This document shows positions 49,550-60,565 of a DNA stretch of 64,000 nt, in pieces. The notes beneath the pieces are model-generated. The model made no database searches. It had not been told where the DNA came from and saw only the letters and a list, made by a program, of their open reading frames with translations. Numbering within the stretch: the stretch's first letter is position 1; every line of letters begins with the position of its first letter. The DNA comes from Bursaphelenchus xylophilus. Its lineage: Eukaryota; Nematoda; Chromadorea; Rhabditida; Aphelenchoididae. A program made the translations under genes and the position numbers. The DNA lies in contig CAJFCV020000002.1 of the NCBI GenBank assembly GCA_904066235.2, positions 8,680,001 to 8,744,000 on the forward strand, in the 5' to 3' direction.

Positions 49550-50127
49550 ATGTTCAAGGAATTATTGCTGACTTTTTTGTTACTCCAGAGCAGATTCTTC
49601 TCATTTCTTGTAGCTGAAATTGATGACGACGATCTTGAACTTATAGAAACTCCAGATGACGAGTATGAAGATAACTTGGCCAGCAACAATTCTTCTGCAA
49701 ATTCAACAATAAACAAGGTATTTTGTCAGGATACTTTGCCTTACAGTGGGGGACCAGATCCAGTGGCAAAAAATGCACCATTTTGCATCCAGGAAGCATC
49801 AAAAAATGTGGCAAAACACCTCCCTCTCCAAGTGAAGAAAAGCGCGCCCGCTCTCTTTGTGAGAAAAAAGGGCGCGTCCTTCAAAATGAAGTTTTTTCAC
49901 TTGGAGAAGGAAGCATTTTGCCACATTTTTGATACTTCCTGGATGCAAAAGGGTACGTTTTTTTCACTGTACCTTACCGAACTTTTTAGTCAGCTTCTCC
50001 GAAATTCGGCGCTACGAAACCAGAAAACGCAAACTGCATTCGTTATTGCACATACCATTGCGGAAGACTACGTCATCATAGCTGCAACAATGTAGGGATC
50101 AATCCAAAACTCACAACCAGTGTTTAG
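49550..50127 (+). CDS. secreted four-cysteine peptide
   Basis: Two exons, 49550-49717 and 49990-50127, join in phase 0 to 101 residues. Residues 1 to about 22 form a signal peptide (MFKELLLTFLLLQSRFFSFL). The pro-part is very acidic (EIDDDDLELIETPDDEYED) and Asn/Ser-rich. The C-terminal part has four Cys in a CX3CX3CX7C pattern (NCIRYCTYHCGRLRHHSC). The acidic pro-region ahead of a short, basic, disulfide-rich end resembles secreted defence or signalling peptides, but I recognise no family. The intron is filled by family A copy 6, whose removal by splicing is needed to reach exon 2. An AATAAA follows near 50234. Open reading continues in frame upstream of the chosen ATG to 49508. Confidence 0.5.
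49744..49969. mobile_element. miniature TA-flanked transposon, family A copy 6
   Basis: It starts CAGTGGGGGACCAGATCC after TA and ends TACGTTTTTTTCACTG before TA; the right end lacks the ATCAGGTCC block, so it is a little shortened. It lies inside the intron of the secreted-peptide gene. Confidence 0.8.
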
Positions 50128-51355
50128 GGATGTTGCCAAGAGCATGTTCAACCACAAGAGCTGTATGTTGCCCGATTGGAAATAATATGTACTTTGAATT
50201 GAAATCAGAGTTGAAACTTTGAAAACTAAGCTGGAATAAATTATATAATTATGGATTATTTATGCGCATACATAGTAATTTGCTTGGTTTACGGTTCAAC
50301 TTTTGTTGGTTGGTCCCAAACAGTGCATTTCACACAAACAGCACCTGGACGAACAGTGCGGTTTACAAAATAGATGTGGCGGGGCGACCAAGGTAAATTT
50401 TTGAATGACTTTTTTTGGTTTGTAAAAAAATATGGCAAGGGGGACTCAGGAAATTTTTGGTTCATTTTTATTTGAGATAGATGGGGGATAAGTTAAAATC
50501 ACGGTCAAAAACCTGGCTAGCCAAAAAAGTTCGATTGGATAGCCAAACTGTTAGAATTATTTCATAGATAATAATATTAGCAAACATCTTCGATAGTCAA
50601 TCTGACATTGGATAGCTGATACACTCCTCTCTTAATATTTCCAATTTTTTCAAGGTGTAATAAATTGTTTCCCAGGTGCACTGCTCGGACCAAATCATTT
50701 CTATTATTATGCATGTGTAATTCACGTATCTTCACGGGAAACACCGCTAGGGGCGGCGCGGCGTAAAATTTTGTATTGGTTTTGTAACAGGTGAAGGTTC
50801 CCTATGTGACTTTTTGTAGTGAATCGGGTGAACACAGAAAAACCTTCTTCTACCATACAGACACCCCAATGAGATGCTTAGACTGTCTGACCACAAAGCT
50901 TTTTTTTTGTTGATATCAATTTCAAGAAAAATTATTATAATCTATTTACATTTTTTCACTCGCAACTCGCTTTTCATGCTTTCCCCATTATGTCATCAAG
51001 TGCAATGTTCTTTTCTCTGCCTTACGGTAGACTTTTTTACTGTGTTTTTTTCACTATCCCGAACAGATTAACGCATTATTCTACCTAGTGTTTAATGCAC
51101 ATATATAAAGTTCTCATGTGAACACGCGTGCCCCAGCAGAACGTAATGTCTTTCCACAGCGTCTGCTGGTTGTAAAGACTATATTTTTGAGATTTTGTAA
51201 GATTTTGTAACCTTTTTCAGAGTTTCGTAATACCCTTTCTCAATATCGTGACATCTTCGTGTTACACCAGAGCCTATTTAAAGCTTTGCTTGCATCACTA
51301 AACTACTATTTGCACTGTTTCTACACTTGACTTCTCTGGTCGGTCATTGACCTTG
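50128..51355. other. intergenic region
   Basis: No gene recognised. The only long-ish frames (50874-51071 plus, 51321-51509 minus) are hydrophobic or repeat-derived. Confidence 0.35.
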
Positions 51356-51630
51356 TTAAAGTACGCGCTTCCGTATAACTACGTACACACTTGGCAAAAA
51401 TGCAATAAGTCGCGTTGAGACTCAAAAAAATAATTTTTGTACGGTAGAAAAATAATTTTTTTTGTGGCTGGTGCCGAGAATTTTGTTTTTTTACGGATGG
51501 AATGGGCAATTTTGGAGCCGTGGCGTCGTTGTAAGTATATTTTATGTATAATAAATGTATTTTTTTGTTTTTTGTGAATATTTTTCTTAATTTTAGCTTC
51601 TTTTCAAGAAAAATTTTGATTTTTTAGGTT

Positions 51631-51715
51631 GAATTTTTCTGACGCGTCAAGAAGCGTGGATTCGAGGTCGTCCACATGAACCCACTGATGAATACGGTGT
51701 CCAGCAATTGAAGAT
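51631..51715 (+). pseudogene. hsp90 fragment, left arm
   Basis: Reading gives EFF, a stop, RVKKRGFEVVHM and, after a one-base shift, EPTDEYGVQQLK. This matches the HSP90 middle-domain segment around RVKKRGFEV(V/I)YM-x-(E/D)P-I-DEY-x-VQQLK. An intron-like GT...TTTTAG stretch lies upstream at about 51530-51597. The stop and frameshift mean it cannot encode HSP90; it is a captured, decayed exon. Confidence 0.75.
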
Positions 51716-51887
51716 AGAGCTCTTCAACTCCTTGAAACGAATATAAGGTCAGGATTGAAAAGCCAAAAGATCAATGGGGTATGTTGTATTGCTTGCTTTA
51801 GGTGTTTTAGGTACTAAAATTTTGACGTTTGATCCATAATGACGTAATATTGCATGTTTTTCTTTCAGATTTTCACAAATCCCTTTC

Positions 51888-51990
51888 CTTGAAGTCGTCA
51901 ACGAGGTCTCGAACTTCATCAAGGGCGCCGAATAGAAAGAACCCAAGCCGTTGCCTTCGTTCCAATCTCTGGATTCAACCGGGACAAGAT
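51888..51990 (+). pseudogene. eef1A (elongation factor 1-alpha) fragment
   Basis: Reading gives LEVVNEVSNFIK and, after a short scrambled region with a stop, QAVAFVPISGFNRDK. These match two neighbouring stretches of eukaryotic EF-1A (EVSxFIKKIGYNPxAV, then FVPISGFNGDNM). The nucleotide match between them is kept except for a small indel. It lies in the centre of the TTAA element, after a TTTCAG acceptor-like site. Confidence 0.75.
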
Positions 51991-52179
51991 TTAGTTGATC
52001 GTGTCCGTGATCACCAAGAATATTAGCTTCATTCCTCTAACATGTTTATGAATTCGTAAAAGAATACAAAATAAAAGTTTACGTTGAACCAATTATTCTA
52101 TTTTTCTTTATTGTAACTAAATCTCAAGTGGCAAAATGAAAAAAAAAAGAAGCTGAAAGTAAACTATTTTCAACACAAC

Positions 52180-52391
52180 TTTTCTGGACCTTCTCGTCAG
52201 GGATGTTCTACATGACCTTGCAAAGGCTTTTCGATATTGACCTTGCCTTCATCGACCTTCTGCTTTTCCACTTCCAATACAACCGTTGAAGAATTGTACG
52301 CGACGAAACCGTTGTTCTACATCGTTGTACTCATCAATGGGTTCATGTAGATGACCTCGAATCTACGCTTCTTGACGCGTCAGAAAAATTC
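52180..52391 (-). pseudogene. hsp90 fragment, right arm (longer copy)
   Basis: On the minus strand this reads RVKKRRFEVIYM, then with a shift EPIDEYNDVEQ, then VLEVEKQKVDEGKVN, and finally CKVM, a stop, NIPDEKVQK. The order agrees with HSP90 from RVKKRGFEVxYM through the charged Glu/Lys segment to LCKVMK-x-IL-x-KKVEKV. The right arm thus extends the captured hsp90 piece beyond the inverted repeat. Confidence 0.72.
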
Positions 52392-52832
52392 AACCTAAAA
52401 AATCAAAATTTTTCTTGAAAAGAAGCTAAAATCAAGCAAAATATACACGAAAAACAAAAACATATATTTATTATACATGAAATGTACTTACAACGACGCC
52501 GAGGCTCCAAGATTGTCGATTCCATCCGCAGAACAAAATTCTCGGCTCCAGCCAAAAAAAAAAAAAAATATTTTTCTACCGTACAAAAATTATTTTTTTT
52601 TTGAGTCTCAACGCGACTTATTGCATTTTTGCCAAGTGTGTACGTAGTTATACGGAAGCGCGTACTTTAAATATTAAAATTACTTTCTTATTAAAGTAGC
52701 TGCAAGAACGGCCAAGAATTAACCCTTTAACCTTGCCGCATGCATTAAATTTTTAATTATGTCAGCAACAGTGGTTTGATTATCCAGAAACGGAATAGAT
52801 TGCTATTTGCATATTGTATTTATCAAGGAATA

Positions 52833-54536
52833 ATGTTATTTTGTCGCGCTGACCTCTACAATTACTTCGACGCCTCTTTTTATTTCATGGGAATCCCGGC
52901 GGTGATATTGAATCTACTGATTTTCTGCTTAATATTCAAACAACCAATGGAGAGTCGATTTTGCACTAATTTGATTATCATTCAAACTGTTTTGAATATG
53001 TTGTTTACGCTCGATCATTTGGCGTTTAAAATGGTAAGTATTTATAAACATTTGATACTAAAAGATACAGTGGTTTTGTCAAAAAAAGATGATTTTTATT
53101 CACTAAAAAGTCAAAAAACCTTTCATAACTTACTAGTCGCGACATAAAGTCCTGACACATTTTGCACCGTGCATTCTTCTTTCATTTCATCCGCACTGTG
53201 CATCTTTTCGCATTTGTCGCCGCGATTTCCCGTTTTTGCACTAGAGACGTGCACTTTCGCGCGCGACAAACCCGAATTTGGGGGCGCGACGTCCAAACCC
53301 CGAACTTTCGCACGGTGCAAAATGTGTCAGGACTTTATGTCGCGACTAGTACATGATGAAACGAATTTTTTATCCAATGTCATCATCACATTTTTTACGG
53401 TACAATTGCTACAAAAATACAAATTGTTAAAACACCATACAGTTGAAAAAGAGGTAGTGCAAAAAACAAGACGAGAAGATATACGTATGAATTACATACA
53501 CGTACGTATATCTGTAAGGCCAATTGAGTTGTTTTGAGCACGCACGTACTGATTATTCATTGACACTAATCGTAAATTTTGCAGCCGGCGGTGAAAAACT
53601 ATGTTTATATCTTTCAACAACAACAATTTTTCAGGCAGAAAAAAAAAAATTTCAGGCAGTACACAACGGCCAGGACTATGTTTATTACATTACATTCTCC
53701 GAGTACCTCTATAATTTCCATGACGAAATACTCTTCCGCGAAATGTTCTTCCATAACTTTATCAAATACATGTACTTGTCCTTGTTGCCTGTCCAATTTT
53801 TCTATCGCTATCAAGTTCTTATTTCCAATGGCGTCACAAAAATGTACAAGACGCTCGGCGCCATGGCTTTGGCTGTCGGCTACAGTCTGGTTGACTCCAC
53901 ATGGTTAATGCCGTTTGTTGAAATCAACGGTGACAAATCGGACAAGGAGTTGCTGCAAGGTGGATGTGATACAAGTTCGATTCATAAGCATGTGGTGTTT
54001 TCAAAGGTACTGTGGCAAAACATATTTTATTGGAGTCTTAGAGAGTTTTATTTCATGTTTATTTTAATTTTTTGCAGCGCCTTCCAGGAGCTTCAACCTA
54101 CTCCACACTTCATCGAGCATATGTCATTGGCTCGTCTGTTATAGTGCTTTATTATGGGACGATAACTATTCTTCATATACGAAAAGTATATCATGCAATG
54201 TCGAGAAAAGCGATCGTTCTCAATCACCGATTAAACCGGCTCTTCTGTGTTCAGGTACCCACATCACATTTATTTACCCTTTTTTAGTTAATAATGCTGA
54301 TTGGACTCAATGTCCTCCCAATGATCGGCTTCATCTTCACAGACTCGGTCTCAACTTTGCTTGGCAATATCATCGGAATCGCGAGAGCCTTTGGGTTGGG
54401 TATTTTCCCGCTTGTTGATGCGCTTGTCATCATAATGGTCTTCCCATCTTTTCAACGCCAGCTTTTCTACCGCTGCCTCTCTAAACATAGAAGGACCTCC
54501 ATTATCTCGCTTCGGACAATCTCATTCTTGACCTAA
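52833..54536 (+). CDS. serpentine chemoreceptor A (nematode 7TM family)
   Basis: Four exons join in phase to 325 residues: 52833-53033, 53656-54006, 54078-54254, 54288-54536. Hydrophobic segments fit seven membrane helices: VILNLLIFCLIF early, a conserved QFFYRYQVLIS after helix 3, and FGLGIFPLVDALVIIMVFPS at the end of helix 7. The layout and the (F/Y)YRY block are like nematode-specific chemoreceptors of the Str superfamily; I cannot name the subfamily. Such receptors sit in sensory cilia and signal through G proteins. The start was set to align with the neighbours (each starts ML(L/F)C). The last intron is only 33 bases. Intron 1 holds an inverted repeat. AATAAA is seen near 54584. Confidence 0.8.
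53131..53351. mobile_element. inverted-repeat element in receptor A intron 1
   Basis: TACTAGTCGCGACATAAAGT at the left is mirrored by ACTTTATGTCGCGACTAGTA at the right, with matching arms of about 42 bases that continue into GTCCTGACACATTTTGCACC. A related piece is visible near 62385-62470. Non-coding. Confidence 0.8.
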
Positions 54537-54747
54537 TTGACAAGGAAAGTAGTTCTATGTATTATAGGTAAAGACATACATCCAAAATAAAAATTACGTT
54601 GCTTTCAAAAAACCTACTCAAAAGTTGGCAAAACACCCCCTGAATTTTCACAAACTAAATTAAAACTATTATAATTATAATGAGCTATCAAATGCACTGC
54701 GGTAAGCAGCACCTGAAAACCCCACTCAACCCGTCTGAACTTTTAGA

Positions 54748-56538
54748 ATGTTGTTGTGCAGCTCGGTATTTCACGATTATTTGGAGCAATTCGTCTATTT
54801 TGCCGGCATTGCAGCCTTGGTCTTGAACGGGCTGGTTCTAGCGGCATGTCTGCGTCATAACGCTGAACAAAGGCTCTTCAAGTATTTCATAGGCATCCAT
54901 ACGATTATCAACATGTTCTACACGATTGGAAGGGTTGTGTTTAAGTTTGTGAGTTTTTTGAGGGTCTTAGCTTTTGGTGTGAACCTATTTGGTCACACTT
55001 ACTGGGCCTTAAAACTCATTATCTTAGAGGTCGTAGACGAAATCACCTAAAATGTGACTTGTTCAAAATACGAGGTATAAGGCCATAACAAAGGGTATGA
55101 CATCGTTGCATGTCTAATTGGGTGTACTCGAGGGCTAATATTTTATTTCCAGCCCTAGTAAACTAAAAATATTTATCATGCATACTACATAATATGTATA
55201 AACAGCCCCACGGTGATTTTACAAAAAAAATTTTAAAATTTTTTAGCCATCCTAATGTTTAAATTAAGGCTATCAGCAGCGGCCACAATTATGTCTATTA
55301 CCTTACCGAAGCCTCCTACCTCGCTCAGGCTTCGGAATCGACGTTGAAAATAACTTTCTTTATTGAAATCTTCGCCCAATACCTCTACCTGGCCTCCTTT
55401 CCAACCCAATTCTTTTGTCGATATAAAATTTTGCTATCTCAAAGCGAAAGTGTCCGCTTCAAGATTTTGATTGGAATTTTGGTAGGGTTTATCTACAGTC
55501 TTTGGGATTCCGTATGCCTTGTATATTTAATGGAGTCCAACAACGAAAAATCTGATGCTGAATTGTCGGAAATGGAGTGTAATCTAAAGCATAATCTAAA
55601 TAATTTCACTAATCATTTGGTATTTAACAGGGTAAGTAAAATTTCGGCGCTTTTTGAAATCTTATTTCGGCGCCCTTTAGACAGCACAGTATGCGACAAT
55701 CTACTCAAACCTCCATCGACTTTTTTTCGTTATATCGTATATCATTGTTGTGTATTACTCAGTCAAAACGCACGCATATGTAAACAAGAAGTGTATGATG
55801 ATTTCAAGGAAGACCATTGTGATGAACAGGCGGCTCAATCGTATGATACTGCTTCAGGTAAGCGTTTTTACTCGTGGTTGGCCAAAAAAGTCGAGAAGAA
55901 TTGCCAAAGGTGCTAAGGATTGTATCCGCTCGACTGTTTTGACTTACAATTAACCGACAATGTATTCTGAGGTAGTTACCAGTGACTGCCACAGCTTCGG
56001 AGCCGGCTCTTGGCTCCAGCTCGAGCGGCTCCGACTCCGAGCAGGGGCCAGAGCCGGAGCCGGAAATTTTTGGTCCGGCTCCATATCCCGTGCCCAAAGT
56101 CGGAGCCAGGCTTCTCAGCGTTCAGAAAAGTAAAAATTTTGTGGTCTTGTTAAACCAATTGCATGAAAAATAGAAAAATAATCGGGACTTCGCTCAAAAA
56201 CGTTGGCTGTGTCATCTCTGGCACTGATAACTTTTAAGAAGCCGGAGACCTTTATAAATTTTGCAACCGATTCGTGAACATTGCCATTTTAGCTATCAAT
56301 CCCATTCATCCTAAACGTCGGCCCAATGATGGCGTTTATTTTCTCGAGATCAATCGCTGGGAAGACTGGGGAGACGATTGCGTTGGGAAGAGAATTCGGC
56401 TTAGGAATATTGCCATTATTTGATGGATTTGTCATCATTTTCATCTTCCCTTCGATCCGACGACACATTATGAGGATTATTTGCGTTTCAAGGGATTACA
56501 AGAGTTCTGTCACAATGGCGACCTCAAATATTACATAA
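54748..56538 (+). CDS. serpentine chemoreceptor B
   Basis: Four exons join in phase to 328 residues: 54748-54948, 55269-55631, 55681-55857, 56293-56538. Exon sizes (201, 363, 177, 246) and intron phases match receptors A and C. It has GIAALVLNGLVLAACLRH in helix 1, FFCRYKILLSQSESVRFK after helix 3, and FGLGILPLFDGFVIIFIFPS at helix 7. It is nearly identical to receptor C over most of its length, including about 130 bases upstream of the ATG, so the two are a recent tandem duplicate. Intron 3 contains a GC-rich imperfect repeat built on GGAGCCGG (about 55990-56105). Confidence 0.85.
55990..56110. repeat. GC-rich GGAGCC-type repeat in receptor B intron 3
   Basis: Imperfect direct and inverted units of GGAGCCGG and GGCTCC, unlike the AT-rich intron around it. 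It is absent from the equivalent intron of receptor C, where a different CCGCCGAG-type run lies near 58470-58510. Confidence 0.5.
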
Positions 56539-56770
56539 ATATACATACTGGCTGGAAAGCGGGTTTGCTACAGAAATGAATACACCGATTGCATCCAGAG
56601 TCGAAGAACTTTATTTTTTGACAATTTGAAAATGGCCTTGTCTAAAGTCTGCCAAACACCGCCGTAATTTTCATAAACCAAATTAAAATCATTATGCATG
56701 TAATGAGATCTCGAATGCACAGTGGTAAACAGCGCCGGAATGAGTCAATTAACCCGTCTGAATTCGTAGC

Positions 56771-58880
56771 ATGTTGTTGTGCAATGCCGACTTTTACGAT
56801 TATTTGGAGCGATCCGTCTACATTGCCGGCATTGCAGCCTTGGCGCTGAACGGATTGGTTTTGGCGGCATGTCTGCGTCATAACGCCGAGCAAAGGCTCT
56901 TCAAGTATTTCATAGGCATCCATACGATTATCAACATGTTCTACACAATTGGACGTGTTGCTTTTAAGTTTGTGAGTTTCCACAGGGTGTTAGCACTTGG
57001 TAAAATCCATTTGATTAGACTTGTTTGGTCTCAGAAATTCATAGGAGCCGTTGACAAATCCCACGTAAACTGTGATTTGTTCAACATGCCAATATAAGAC
57101 CATAACAAGGGGTATGATATCGCTATCTCTCTACAGTGACGGACCTAATCCACTGGCAAAAAACGTACCTTTTTGCATCCGGGAAGTATCAAAAAATGTT
57201 GCAAAATGCCTCCCTCTCCAAATATTTTTATCGGAATTATTTTATTTCTTTTGTGAATTTTGACACTTCGTTTGGACGAAATTCAAAAGTGGGCGGGAGG
57301 CATTTTTGTTCTATTTTGGGTTGCCATGCATCCTTTTGAAGGTCTGTCCCTCACAAAAAAGAGCGGGCGCCGTTTTGAAACCCGTGTTTTTTCGCTTGGG
57401 GAGGGAGGTATTTTGCCACATTTTAGATACTTCCCGGATGCTAAATGGTACGTTTTTTGCCACTGGATCAGATCCCCCCATTGTAAATGATGGTACTCGA
57501 GCCCTACTGTACTAAAAATACCATCATGCTTACTAAACTATACCATGGTAATTTTAAAAAAAATCAAAGTGTTTAGCCAAACTAAATATTTACATTAAGA
57601 CTAGCAGCAATGGCCAGAAGTATGTGTACTACCTTACCCATGCATTCTATCTCGCTCAGGCTTCGGAATCGACCTTGAAAATAACTTTCTTTATTGAAAT
57701 ATTCGCTCAATACCTCTATCTGGCTGTCTTTCCGACCCAATCCTTTTGTCGCTACAAAATTTTGGTATCTCAAAGTGAAAGTGTTCGCTTCAAGACTTCG
57801 ATTGGAATCTTGATTGGGCTTTTCTACAGTCTTTGGGATTCTGGAAGCGTTGTGTATTTAATGGAGCTAAAGAACAAGAAATCTGATGCTGAATTGCTGG
57901 AAATGAAGTGTGATCCAAATGTTCTAAGTAATCATCTGGTATATGACAGGGTGGGTAAATTCCAATGCCCTAAAGTTTTATCCCAACCCCCTTTAGACAG
58001 CACAGTACGCGACAATCTACGCAAACCTCCATCGATCTTTTATCGTTATGGCATTTATCATTGTTGTGTATTATTCAGTGAAGACGCATGCATATGTAAA
58101 CAAGAAGTCGCTGATGATGTCAAGAAAGACCGTTGTGATGAACAGACGGCTCAATCATATGATACTGCTTCAGGTAAGCATTTTCATTTGTGGCTGGCCA
58201 AAAAGTTGTAAAGGATTGTCAAGGGTGCTAGGAATTGTATGTGGAACTGCCTTAACTTAGCGCACAATGGATCCTAGGATAGCTTATTATCTATTTTTGA
58301 GGTATTTTACGTGTACTTACATCAATAATATCTAGATAAAAGTTATGGGTCTTCGTTTTTTGCTGCAAGGTTTGGTCTTTTATATGTTACAATAACTCGG
58401 GGTAAAGGAAACTAACGTTAGTAATACATAGCTAAAATTAAAAGAGGTGAGTTATATTTCAAGCCTTTGCCAAGTCTCCGCCGAGCCTTCGCCGAGCGTC
58501 CGCCGACCATCCAACGGCTTGTAAGACCTTTTAAATATTTTTTGGTAGACCGCTTCGGCTAGGACCGATCAAAAAAATAGGGAATTTTCAACCGTTGCAT
58601 CAGCCCTAACTATTCATGAACACTGCCATTTTAGCTGTCAATTCCATTCATCCTAAACGTCGGCCCAATGTTGGCTTTCATTTTCTCACGATCAGTCGCT
58701 GGAAAGACCGGCGAGACGATTGCTTTGGGAAGAGCATTTGGCTTAGGAATATTGCCATTATTTGATGGATTTGTGATCATTTTCATCTTCCCTTCGATTC
58801 GACGACACATTATGAGGATTGTCTGTGTTTCGAGGGATCAAAGGAGTTCTATCACAATGGCGACCTCAAATATTACATAA
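56771..58880 (+). CDS. serpentine chemoreceptor C
   Basis: Four exons join in phase to 324 residues: 56771-56971, 57600-57950, 57997-58173, 58635-58880. It is a close paralog of receptor B (same starts, MLLC; same FKYFIGIHTIINMFYTIGR; same C-terminal MATSNIT). It differs by four fewer residues in the loop near KSDAELLEMKC. Intron 1 holds family A copy 7, absent at the same place in receptor B. AATAAA lies near 58943. Confidence 0.85.
57134..57483. mobile_element. TA-flanked transposon, family A copy 7 (long form)
   Basis: It starts CAGTGACGGACCTAATCC after TA and ends GGATCAGATCCCCCCATTG before TA. At 350 bases it is longer than its relatives because of an extra central stretch (about 57221-57320). 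Confidence 0.82.
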
Positions 58881-59065
58881 ACAAGTACTGGAAAGAGGGT
58901 TTGCTACAGAAATGAATCCATCGATTGCATCTGTTTGATGGAATAAAAGATTTATTGACTTGAACCGTAAATCTAATAATAAAAAAATGCCCTTTTATTC
59001 TGATTGAATACAGTGAAAGATATCCGAAACAATAAACGAATTTATTGTTTTAATAGAGTTTTATA

Positions 59066-60343
59066 CAGGGTGGCCCAAAAAAATGGAAACTCATATTTAT
59101 AGCTATATTTCGGTTCACGACCTAAATTTTGCCAAAGTAATTATCGATATCATTACCATGGAACATTGTTAATAACATGTTCGGCCAGTTGCGAAATATC
59201 TGCCGTTCGCGGCGATATAGAGCGCGAAACGTGACTGAAAATTTTGGGCGATACGCCGCAGCTTTTTTTGGGGAAATCGACCCCGTTCTTGGCGAAGCGA
59301 TAACTTTGCCGGTCCAAACTTTTGTGACGTATAGTACAGGCGTTCGCCTCCAATCGAAAAAAAAATAAAAATTATACGATCCATCTCCGGCGAGTCGGCG
59401 GCAATTTTGCAGACGTAGCAAAAATCGGAAAAATCAGCCGCCGAGCACTTTTTGCCTTGTCGGCCGGAGCTGAATCTTGTTATAACGTTAAATTTTGATC
59501 CACAAATTGCTACTGAGTCCACGGAAGCGCCCACAACCTCCAGAATACCGGTGGTAGACGTTTCGGTTAATTTTGACATCTTTAACCACGAAAAACGGGG
59601 ATGTTTTGCCTCTGGCGCAAAATTTTGCCCCATGCCATGACGGAAGAGGTTTTGACATGGTTCGAAGATTGCGGTTGCTTGATGACGCTCAACAGCCCAA
59701 TTACTGTCATTCTGGTGTTTGTGGACCTGCTCAATGTTGAGCTATGTCTCATCCATGAACAGGATCTCCTCTGATACCCGGAGCACCGGCGCGGCGCCTG
59801 AGTTTTCAAAGTCTTTTGTGCCGTACTAACGTGTGGTCTTCCGTAGGGCGCTGAACTTTTTGTAGCCTGTAAGGCTTAAGCTGCTGTACATTTTTGGCCA
59901 TTTCGCAGATAGCTGCCCTGTTGATTACGGTCTCTCGGGCAATCTTTTTCTTGGACACCATCAGATTTCGCTTCACTCGCTTTTTGACGATCTCAAGGTT
60001 GGCAGAAGAATTTAAGGTGCACTTTTTTCGACTTCCCGGACGCGTACTATCTCGGAGTATTCCGTTGAATTATTTGGTGGCTTTTGGCATGACAGATTTT
60101 GCTACAGCCAGAAATTTATCAACCTCACACTGTCCTTTTTCTTGCCGAAACAAGTCGGAAATCGAGGCCCCTAGTTTCGACGTTCAAAAAAGACATGTTA
60201 ACCAAGCGATATGGGCATGAAAATAAAACGCCTAGAGCAGAAAAATACAGAGAATTTACTGGTGAAAAAATTATTTGGCTACACCTCAAGGTTTTCGCGG
60301 CAGGACCCATGGAAAAAAGTTTCCATTTTCTTGGGCCACCCTG
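59066..60343 (-). mobile_element. degenerate mariner/Tc-type transposon
   Basis: The ends CAGGGTGGCCCAAAAAAATG and CATTTTCTTGGGCCACCCTG form inverted repeats of about 28 bases with TA on both sides (59064-59065 and 60344-60345). The length of 1278 bases is right for a mariner. The minus strand reads like a decayed transposase (see separate entry). Confidence 0.85.
59170..60200 (-). pseudogene. mariner-type transposase remnant
   Basis: On the minus strand around 59785-59590 one frame gives ILFMDET, a stop, LNIEQVHKHQNDSNW and a continuing GQNFAPEAKHPRFSW. The MDE(T)-x-LNIEQVHxHQNDxxW pattern is the first catalytic Asp region of mariner-like transposases. Several frameshifts and stops break it, so it is inactive. 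Confidence 0.65.
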
Positions 60344-60360
60344 TAGTTCCGCAAATTACA

Positions 60361-60540
60361 ATGCTATGATCCCGCTTTCTACTCTTTCTTCAGAACCGTC
60401 TTCTACATGACTGTAATTCCATCATTGCCCCTTAACTTTTCCATAATCTTATCGTGTTTTCGGCAGCCAAAAGTCCAAAGATGTTGTACTATTTGGTCCT
60501 TTCACCTCGTACATTTCGTATACTGGAAGCAAAGCAGTAA
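60361..60540 (+). pseudogene. decayed first exon of a fifth chemoreceptor
   Basis: One frame reads CYDPAFYSFF, RTVFYMTVIPSLPLNFSI and FRQPKVQRCCTIWSFH. It aligns with receptor D exon 1 (LLCDQTFHKMIDVLFYVTDIPALLLNGF, CFRQPRVQRHCTNLIFFH). The matching ATG at 60361 is out of frame with it, consistent with a small deletion. No downstream exons 2-4 are found before receptor D. It starts right after the mariner element. Confidence 0.6.
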
Positions 60541-60565
60541 TTAAATTTACAAGTTATGTCTTATA

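Larger units (their letters stand above)
51360..52666. mobile_element. TTAA-flanked inverted-repeat element with captured host gene pieces
   Basis: The termini AGTACGCGCTTCCGTATAAC and its reverse complement are flanked by TTAA on both sides (51356-51359 and 52667-52670). The arms are about 345 bases each (51360-51703 and 52323-52666) and close to identical. TTAA duplication is the hallmark of piggyBac-type transposition. The arms themselves contain a fragment of an hsp90 coding sequence, and the centre contains a fragment of an eef1A coding sequence, both broken. No transposase is present, so movement would need one supplied elsewhere. Total 1307 bases. Confidence 0.85.

Noticed and set aside
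51829..52026. A 65-codon frame as a real gene
   Set aside because: It is a wrong-frame reading of the captured eef1A fragment inside the TTAA element.
59894..60410. Plus-strand frames of about 105 codons
   Set aside because: They lie within or across the end of the mariner-type element, opposite to the decayed transposase.
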